Source of the DNA: Hippasteria phrygiana
Taxonomy: Eukaryota > Echinodermata > Asteroidea > Valvatida > Goniasteridae
DNA: 64,000 nt
Assembly (NCBI GenBank): GCA_037893225.1
Contig: JAZGUH010000756.1
Coordinates: 379,501 to 443,500, forward strand
Direction: 5' to 3'
The notes beneath the pieces were generated by a model. The model did not search any database. It was not told the origin of the DNA and saw only the letters and a list, made by a program, of their open reading frames with translations. Positions within the stretch are counted from its first letter, which is position 1. Each line of letters starts with the position of its first letter. Below are positions 56,530 through 64,000 of the stretch, piece by piece. A program made the translations under genes and the position numbers.

Positions 56530-57660
56530 CGCCTATAGTTTGTGTTGACTGATTTGCGCTTATAGGGTGGATCTGTTACACTTTCAATGGCACGAAAACA
56601 TTGCATTCTGCTGGAATTGATACCAAAGGAGTAGAATAATTGACACTGATATTCAGTGAGCACCGCGTGTAGACAACTGAAGATGGAATGTGCATCTGTG
56701 ATGTGTTCATTTATAATCGATCCAGCTGGTCGAAATCTAAAGCGTTTTATACGTCAACAATGTCCGATTTGTAATCCGTGCTGAAGTCTCAGACGTAAAA
56801 TTTTGACACTAACAAAAAGTTTTAGACATTGGTTCATAGTGTTGGGATTTGGGGCATTTTTTGGGGATGAATTGGGAATTTGTTGCAGGATTATGTATGT
56901 AGATTGTTAATCGAATGACAGTCACATGGTGGGAAACTATCGTGATGTGAGCGACCGGTTTTAGCAATTAAATTTTAATACATTTATTTCCTCTTAATGG
57001 CAAAAGGAATACAAGTTATAATTTAGATATGAACACCAGAAACTCTCAAGAAATCTTTTTTCTTTCCCCCTTTTTTCTTTTGTATGTATTGTCAAACGTT
57101 GAAAGACAAATCCTATGTTGTAAGTCTATTTTAAAAAGAAATCCGACGTCAAAAGACGAAGTCCCATTTTTGTGCCTTGTGCTAGACACAAAAAGTGTGG
57201 CTGTCTTATGACGTCAGATTTGTTTGCTGCCAGCATCGCGCAACGATTACTTAGACAAATGGCAGCAACGGGCTAGACGGGACGTGATAAAAACCGCTCT
57301 CAAAAGTAATTTTTTTTTTATTATTTCACAGCAGAAATAATTGCCCGTTATATTTTAATACGCCTTATTCTACGTAAAAATACAAGATGACGCAGATTTA
57401 TATCAGCAATCAACGTCTTCTTTAACTTTCTGATTCTGTGCTTCAAGAACTTCTTTCCTGCCAAGAGGTTTGTTGGTTCGTGTCACCGTCGAGCGCTCAG
57501 TCGACGATGACGCAAACTGGACTGAATACAAACTGGAAACATAATCGTGATTAATTTGTATGATTATTTTTCGGTGGATAAACGAAGTCTGTTATGTAAA
57601 TTCATATAATATAATTAAACTTGCATAAATGGAGAAAAGTTTTCAGCGAGCGTTTGTGAT
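56530..57660. other. Downstream of the split gene; nothing found
   Basis: AT-rich, with no exon or terminus recognised. Confidence 0.45.
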
Positions 57661-57662
57661 TG

Positions 57663-57790
57663 CTGAACAAAGACACTGACAATTTGGGAGACCGCCAACA
57701 CAGGGCAAGATAGAGCGGCCGGTAGGGTATTCCGGAGGTCGCAGGTTCGATTCCCGCTCCTGCCAGTTTTCTTCGTTCACTTTACAAATG
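57663..57790 (+). mobile_element. tRNA-bearing repeat, single-unit copy
   Basis: ACAAAGACACTGACAATTTG, GGGCAAGATAGAGCGGCCGG (part of the D-arm lost) and GGTCGCAGGTTCGATTCCCG. One unit only. Confidence 0.7.
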
Positions 57791-57849
57791 TGTTATGATC
57801 TGTTACATTTTGCTGGATGATTTGTTACATTTTGTTGTATTTTTATCCA

Positions 57850-58325
57850 AATACGTTTGGCTCTATGGACAGCGCCTGAATGTACACGCTCGTGTACTCC
57901 GTTCCTTTGCACTGTATTACCGGAGCCAAGTGACGCCTACGATTCGGGTTGCGGTGTATGGCCTAAAAATAAAGTTTGGGCAAGAAAACGAATTTTGATG
58001 GCAATTTGCGCTGCGCGTCGATATAACCGAATTTGCATGTGACGCCCGTGCGTGTTGAGATCGTCCGCTGATTCGATTACGTGGGCGAAAGTTTTCGCCG
58101 AGGATGACTGGGACGCGATACACCGACACTACAGAGTGTTTATTGTACTGCGTGTGATGGACGGGGCTCGGCAGATGGAAATGATTGCCGGGAAAGATAA
58201 CTTTACCTCACGAAGCATCAGTGGGCACAACGAAGTGACGAGAAACTTGCCATATGGCATTCTGAAGTACAAGCAGAAACAACCACCGTTTTCGCTGAGT
58301 AGTCGAATTTTGTTTCGGATTTGAA
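57850..58325 (+). other. CpG-rich stretch with unassigned open frames
   Basis: Noticeably richer in CG dinucleotides than its surroundings (for example GCGCTGCGCGTCGATATAACCG near 58008). A + frame ends GHNEVTRNLPYGILKYKQKQ then a stop near 58323. A second candidate block, 58470-58565 (TDLQIRDSADQSFTLSEQGI, then LAWVRNELQQDH), follows a possible acceptor CTTCGCACAG. I recognise neither. They could be 5' exons of another gene or part of a repeat. Confidence 0.3.
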
Positions 58326-59194
58326 CATTTCTACATCCGGAAATCCCTTTTCTGTCTTCTCCCAAAGTTTTATAACTGAAATTTATCTCGAGATATTGTT
58401 GTGGGTGATTTTTGTATATGTTTATTTCAAATTTATTTTGTGTGCACCTAATGACTTGTCTTCGCACAGATCTGCAAATCAGGGACTCGGCAGATCAGAG
58501 CTTCACTTTATCAGAACAAGGAATACTTGCGTGGGTTCGGAATGAGCTTCAGCAAGACCACAGTAGGCCTACATCATTATTAAACTTTTACTACTATCTA
58601 TTCGTTTCGTGTTGTCAATCGGAGCTGCTGTGAATGTGACGTGTAAGGGGATCATGGAGAGTCGTGTATACAGCACTTTTCTCATCATAGTATTGATTGC
58701 ATGAGGCAGTTTTACTTGCAATGGCGTGGAAGATGACATGCCCCTCTTTAAGATATGCCCGTCCTCTTTAGCAACTTGGTTTTTTTCTTCTAAGAAATTT
58801 TCAAATTTGTTTTATTTCAACTTTATTTTTTTGTCACTTTGGACGTCTGCAACCCTCCGAAAAGGGTTTTCATTCTTGGTTGCTTTCAAGCCTCTAACGT
58901 GCAGAAAGATCCGTCCAGCGGAACTTAAAGCAATTTTTCGATAACTAAACTCTCATTAACAAAAAATTCTGGATGAAATTCGAAGAAAAAAAATACGGAC
59001 ATTCTATGTTTTTTTAAAATAATGCAGAGAAATAGTCTTTGGAAATGTACGTGACATTGTTTACCAGGCCGAGGGAGAATCCTTAAAAAATTGCAAAGGA
59101 ACATTGATGGCCCTTATTTTTGATAAAATAAACTCAGAGGAAGTAGATGAGTACTGCGTCATTCTTGTTTAAGTTGCTCGTGCTTGTTGCGTTA

Positions 59195-59325
59195 AGGCCG
59201 GTTTATACTTCAAGCGAATTTGAGGGCGAAGCGAATTCGTCTGGGTAACGGCGAACGTCACACTGAAACAACCATTGTTGACGTCACAAAATTCGCTTCG
59301 CTTTCGCGTGAAGTATGAAGTGGCC
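59195..59325. mobile_element. MITE with GGCCGGTTTATACTTC ends
   Basis: GGCCGGTTTATACTTCAAGC at the left, GCGTGAAGTATGAAGTGGCC at the right, with GCGAATT/AATTCGC arms inside. Confidence 0.65.
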
Positions 59326-59334
59326 TCTCCGAAC

Positions 59335-59660
59335 TGGCTTATTATCTTCACTCAGGCGCCATGTGCAATATTATACAACACCTGGATAAATCCCCGTCAT
59401 CTGATTGGTGGATCGTCGATCACGCGCATTGAATTATTCGTACCAACACACGGCACCGCAAAAATAGTTCTTAGGCTATTCAACGGTACGCGTAGTTTTG
59501 AGCATGCGCGCGTAGTTCCGAGCATGCGCACGTAGTTCCGAGCATGCGCACGACCGGTGAGAACGATGGAGAAGGACCGGTATGTCTGCTACCGGTTACC
59601 ACCTGCGTCTCGAAAGTCTCTCATTGACCTATCGCAGTACAATCGTGTGACGTGAACACA
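59335..59660. repeat. Repeat shared with 24.0-24.7, 25.2 and 61.9 kb
   Basis: AACACCTGGATAAATCCCCG and ATTGGTGGATCGTCGATCAC are the inverse of 61870-61940. GAGCATGCGCGCGTAGTTCC (three worn units) and GGTGAGAACGATGGA are echoed near 25250. TTGACCTATCGCAG is echoed at 24037. Confidence 0.55.
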
Positions 59661-59951
59661 GCTTGTGAAATGTTGTTTATTCACATAGACGCCTAATAAG
59701 ATGCAAATTCCGTTAACTTAGAAACGACGACAGGTTCATTAACGTAACACACACCCACACACACAGTCATGTAAACGGGTGCAATCGTGGACCTCCCATT
59801 GTTCCTCTTTTGTTTATACTCTAACTTTTTCGGAAGGCCTCCCATTGGTTTTGTACACGATTTTCAATCGTGGACGTTAGGTCAAACGTGGACCCCTTTG
59901 TCTACGCCCGAATTCTTTTGTCCTAGGTCCACGATTGCCGGCATATACAAA

Positions 59952-59958
<7 letters not shown>

Positions 59959-59988
<30 letters not shown>
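59959..59988. repeat. (AC)n microsatellite
   Basis: About 15 AC units. Confidence 0.9.
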
Positions 59989-59989
<1 letters not shown>

Positions 59990-59999
59990 AAACAATTAG

Positions 60000-61470
60000 T
60001 GCATGTTGGCCTACACCAGATTAATGTTGTATAGTGCTTAGGAATGAGCATAATTTGTTAGGCCTATGCGTTACATAATGTTTACTGCCTTCAGATAAAA
60101 AAGGTCAGACTGTCAACGCATTTTGTGTCTGGGTGAGCTTGGGTGAGTGGGACGGGGAGAGAAAGATCGAGCCAAAGGTACTGACATGCTTTGAAATTGG
60201 CTGGTAATGTCGAGATAAAGGGTGGAATCTCTCTGTATAGTTCGTCACTCCCAGTTCAAAAAATGTAACCAATCTCGCAATTGTGGTGAGAGTATTAAGA
60301 AATACAGGAATTAATCGGAACAATTACAAACGACTACAACAGTGCTCAGAACAGGCAGACAAAATACTAGAAAAATATCACACTGATACCAAATTTGATG
60401 AGAAACACATTTTTGAAGCAGAAATTGAAGCCGAAATTTCCGTCTATACCCGAACTGAAGTCTACATGGGTGTACATTTCTCATGCCCATAATGAATTCA
60501 TAATGCAGTCATGACATGTTGCAGGGCTAGGGAGATGCGATACACCTGAACCATTGTGTATAGGGCGTGCATTTCAAATATCCATTGCGAGAGTATTATT
60601 AGGTTTGTCAACTTTCCTTTCACCACAATGCACGACTAAAGGATTACTCTTCACCCTAGCAGTAGATTTCTAGACCATCGGTTAAAAGCCATTATATTCC
60701 TCCCAAAATGTACACAAATGTATGATAATGAAGAATCTTTGCTTCACTTCAGGTCTTTCGCTCACGCGATACAAGCAACCAAAATGGCCGATCGCACTGT
60801 ACAATTAAATGCCAGATTGTGTGTATTTAAATGAGCAACAAAAATCGGAACATTCATGTCCTAATCGGCTGAATTTGCAATTTCAAATTCCATGCTGCTT
60901 CCCCTCATTAATATTCATGCACTTTATATGTAAACAGAGGGTGGGCTATTTTCTAGGATACCTCGCGCGTGCGCACAACCGCTCTTCGCGCTGGAAACCG
61001 CGGTGATCTGCTTGCCTCCTATACTTGGAGAAATTACACGATTTGAGTGCTGGAAGCCACTATGTGCGTGATTTTTTTTTATGAAAGTCGCCCAAACACA
61101 AGGCCTTTAAAAAAGACCACTCAAGGTGAGGACTACAAAAGATAGAGAAAGAAGCAAGGAAAGGAAGGAGTTTATAGAGTAGACAGGTAACCGTTAATGT
61201 TGCCTTTGAACTTGGACAGATTGTAAGTAGCAGGGAAACAGGATGCAGGTAAGGAATTCTAAAGTAAGGGAATTCGTGGGAAGAAACTCACGAATACCTC
61301 ACAGTATTAGATTTGGGGACAGTGACTGTGATATTATACAATTAATGAATTTTCATGAGGTGACGGATTGAATGTTCCATTCCACGAGGCGAAGCCGAGT
61401 GGATGGGACATTCCATCTGGCACCGAATGAACGTATTCTTACCATTGCACGAATGTGAAACATTCATTAT
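60000..61470. other. Stretch with no gene found
   Basis: No exon or transposon end that I can support. The right part (from about 61330) runs into the repeat that holds the Crypton-type remnant. Confidence 0.4.
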
Positions 61471-61475
61471 TTGTT

Positions 61476-61763
61476 TTATACAAAACCTGAATAAATCCTC
61501 GTCAGATTGCATGCATGGATTTCTTTGTGTACAACGTGCCGTTTTCCCTTCTCAGTCCCGCATAAAAACCGCGACAAAAAGTTGTCCAGTTCCGAATCAG
61601 TTAAAGTTTCAATTGTTGTTCCTGCGTGTCTTGCAAATTCCTGTAATCGTTTGACTGCATATTTCATTTGTCTCTTTGTGTTAGCAGCGTCAGCATCGCC
61701 TACGAGTTCCAATATTTCGTCGTCTGTTAGCACAAACTGCGGTTCGGAAACATCGTCCGCCAT
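61476..61763 (-). pseudogene. Crypton-type ORF N-terminal remnant
   Basis: 95 codons on the - strand from an ATG in good context (AAAATGGCGG). The peptide includes LTDDEILELVGDADAANTKR, then QMKYAVKRLQEFARHAGTT and SELDNFLSRF. The pattern 'D-E-I-x-E-L-x-x-x-x-D-x-x-N-T-K-R-Q-x-K-Y-A-V-x-x-x-x-x-F' and 'L-D-N-F-L-x-x-F' is the N-terminal part of proteins related to Crypton tyrosine-recombinase transposons and their domesticated relatives (ZMYM/QRICH1/KCTD1 type). The frame breaks near the point where a 'H-A-I/x-R-G' helix is expected and the recombinase domain is absent. It stops inside the AATAAATCC(T/C)CGTCA repeat text. A young, truncated element or a small derived gene are both possible. 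Confidence 0.6.
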
Positions 61764-61857
61764 TTTGTGTGAATGACAGCTGTGTTGTAGCGCCACCTAT
61801 AGTGACCGTGAAATTAGGGAAGTTACATCACACGCATACCGTTTAATGGAACTTCGC

Positions 61858-61945
61858 GTCGTCCGATGGGACGAATAATTCAATGCACGTGATCGACGAT
61901 CCACCAATCAGATGACGGGGATTTATTCAGGTGTTGTATAAAATG
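61858..61945. repeat. Inverse copy of the 59360-59440 repeat
   Basis: GTGATCGACGATCCACCAAT and CGGGGATTTATTCAGGTGTT are the inverse of the text at 59382-59430. With 61485-61515 it brackets the Crypton-type remnant. Confidence 0.6.
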
Positions 61946-62029
61946 CACTGTAACATGCTTATCTATAACAATGTTATTTACAGACTGAATTTACCGGCCT
62001 CCGTTCGGCTGGGCCATGTCATTGATAGA

Positions 62030-62345
62030 GTTAAAGGTAGTGTACATGATTGGTTATTGTTGCAATATTCTAAAATGGGCGGATTTGGGGGTTAGTATTT
62101 TATAGGAAATAACTGACCTGTTAAAAGTTTTGCGTTGTTTGATGGCGAAAAAACGAGAGAAAAACGGCGCTTGTTTTCAACCGTCGGGCGGATGATAGCC
62201 TTTAGTCAAGGCGCGCGTGGCTACCTGGACGCGTGACGCGCTCCGAATGCCAGCATGTCCGGGGCGCGCCACTCGTCCGGGTAGCTAGCCACGCGCGCCT
62301 TGACTAAAGCCTGCATGGCAGTTTTCCAACGATTTCCAGCGAGAA
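62030..62345. repeat. Dispersed repeat B copy with GC-rich hairpin
   Basis: TTTGGGGGTTAGTATTTTAT and AACTGACCTGTTAAAAG as in 28680-29050. The hairpin 62196-62311 equals that at 34605-34718, including GTGACGCG in its centre. Confidence 0.65.
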
Positions 62346-62569
62346 CGTCATCAGTGGCAAACAAAACAACGCTTTTCTGCACATTCATTCATGCATGAAT
62401 TAATCATGCCATAAAAGGCAGCGCAGGCGCACGATCAGCATAAAGTTGTTTACTGTGACATTGAGATCCTCGTTTTCAAACGAGGAAGTTGTGGGATTCC
62501 TCTATTGGCTTCCTTTTTTGTCGCAGTTGCCAACGAGCGTCCACGACATGGATTTCTCGAGCAGGTTAT

Positions 62570-62698
62570 TATTGGCTGTTTTGGAAACTTTTCCAAAACA
62601 GCCCTTGTTTTCGTTAAGATTTTTTTGTTTTTCTTTTTTTTTTTTTTTTTTGGCTGTTTTGGAAACTTTTCCAAAACAGCCCTTGTTTTCGTTAAGAT

Positions 62699-62730
<32 letters not shown>

Positions 62731-62745
62731 TTTCCTTTTCAGACT
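62570..62745. repeat. Duplicated 30-bp hairpin plus poly-T
   Basis: GGCTGTTTTGGAAACTTTTC...CAAAACAGCC (a near-perfect hairpin) followed by CTTGTTTTCGTTAAGA and a T tract occurs twice, 75 bases apart. The F-rich and K-rich ORFs here are artefacts. Confidence 0.8.
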
Positions 62746-62845
62746 TTTTGCCCATAGCATTTGTGCACGTTTTCTTTCTTACCGGCACTTTGGCTACTTT
62801 GGTGCACCCGATTGCCTTTAAACTTGGCAGACACTTAGACAAACT

Positions 62846-64000
62846 GCTCAGAATGTGTGCCGAACTTTTTGGTCATGATGACGTCATCACGTGATTTTTT
62901 ATGAATTTTTGAAATTTGAAAATCGTAAAATTCTTTTCAATATATCTAGCGAACAAAACAAGATATTTTCAAAATTCTTTTTGTTACAGCTTTGGTAGGT
63001 CTCAAAGATATGCCCTAAAAAGGAAAAAAGTGTGTGACGTCATGATGACATCATCAAAAATGTGCTTTTTTAAAACACATATAAGGATAGGTCCGATCGT
63101 CATGAAAATTGGTGGGTAGGTAGATACTGGCACTAGGATGCAAAATCGAAAGTGACGTCATGATGACGTCATCACGTGATTTGTTATGAATTTTTGAAAT
63201 TTTGAAAATCGTAACATTCTTTTAAATATATCTGGCAAACAAAACAAGATATTTTCAAAATTCTTTTTGTTATAGCTTTGGTAGGTCTCAAAGATATGCC
63301 CTAAAAAGGAAAAAAATGTGTGACGTCATGATGACATCATCAAAAATGTGCTTTTTTAAAACACATATAAGGATAGGTCCGATCGTCATGAAAATTGGTG
63401 GGTAGGTAGATACTGGCACTAGCATGCAAAATCCAAATTGACGTCATGATGACGTCATCACGTGATTTGTTATGAATTTTTGAAATTTTGAAATCGTAAC
63501 ATTCTTTTAAATATATCTCGCAAACAAAACAAGATATTTTCAAAATTCTTTTTGATACAGCTTTTGGTATGTCTCAAAGATATGCCCTAAAAGGCGAAAA
63601 TTGTGTGACGTCATAATGACGTCATCAATTTTTTTTTTTTTACGCATGTAAGGGTCGGTCCGATTAAAAACATTTATACATTGAATTTTTCTCTACCTAA
63701 TTCAACAATTTCGTGATCGTGGCTCACTCAAGTATTAAGAAATAACAGGCATCTGAAAATTGTGACCAAATTCAATATAACACAAAGGAATTCTGGGAAG
63801 GACAGAAACCATGGCTTTCATGTGGCATGCTGTCTATAAAGAGTTGATCTCTAGTCTTTTTTTCAAGTCGTTAGACAAGTCGTAGGCAGACACTTACACC
63901 AACTGCTCAGAATGTGCGCCGAACTTTTACGTCATGATGACGTCATCACATGTCATGTGACGTCATCTTAAAGGTGCATTTTTTGAAGCCATATATCTAC
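62846..64000. repeat. ~287-bp satellite rich in TGACGTCA palindromes
   Basis: CATCACGTGATTT at 62885, 63171 and 63458 gives a period of 286-287. Each unit has two palindrome clusters of the form TGACGTCATGATGACGTCA, together with TATCTGGCAAACAAAACAAG and GATAGGTCCGATCGTCATGA. The left edge text (CTGCTCAGAATGTGTGCCGA) recurs at about 63905, so the array may sit in a ~1.04-kb higher-order unit that continues beyond the window. Confidence 0.85.

Noticed and set aside
62446..62894. F-rich (+) and K-rich (-) ORFs
   Set aside because: Translation of long T/A tracts next to a duplicated hairpin; no coding signal.

Overview
This window looks like animal nuclear DNA from a marine invertebrate, most likely an echinoderm or another deuterostome. 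That placement rests on the repeat content and on the family of the one split gene, and species was not determined. There are no operons, ribosome binding sites or dense ORFs. Coding DNA is confined to short exons with GT/AG borders. Everything else is intron or intergenic DNA packed with short non-autonomous transposons, tRNA-derived SINE-like elements, minisatellites, homopolymer C/G runs and decayed transposases.

I find one host gene, on the + strand. Seven exons (about 14.09, 18.52, 45.07, 46.39, 52.18, 55.66 and 56.33 kb) join without a frame break, because the codon phases match at all six introns. They end at a stop codon at 56460-56462, with two AATAAA signals 50-65 bases beyond it. 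The joined ~370 residues resemble the C-terminal half of secreted proteins of the 'ARB_06907-like' alpha/beta-hydrolase (prolyl-oligopeptidase-like) family. The N-terminal part with the catalytic serine was not found and probably lies on exons to the left. Intron sizes run from 0.49 kb to 26.4 kb, and almost all the mobile DNA listed here sits inside this gene's introns or in its 5' region.

Layout. 0-14 kb: nested MITEs, piggyBac-type TTAA elements, a LINE end, a 20-bp-TSD insertion, a 575-bp tandem duplication, a SINE, and a head-to-head pair of transposase ends. 14-18.6 kb: exons 1-2 around a dead Tc1 element. 18.6-45 kb, the giant intron: composite tRNA-bearing repeats, hAT MITEs, a foldback element, a PIF/Harbinger element with a broken transposase, GC-rich hairpins, a LINE end and two Penelope-like remnants. 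45-56.5 kb: exons 3-7, with a hAT MITE, a nested TAA-flanked element, a degenerate minisatellite and a C-rich minisatellite between them. 56.5-64 kb, downstream: a CpG-rich stretch, a Crypton-type ORF remnant on the - strand, and a ~287-bp satellite rich in TGACGTCA palindromes.

The best structural evidence is target-site duplications read directly from the sequence: 8-bp for three hAT MITEs, TTAA for piggyBac-type MITEs, TAA for a nested element with a paralogous empty site, and 10-, 13- and 20-bp duplications for retroposed elements. The least explained item is a tRNA-bearing repeat whose inserted copies have different (permuted) ends.
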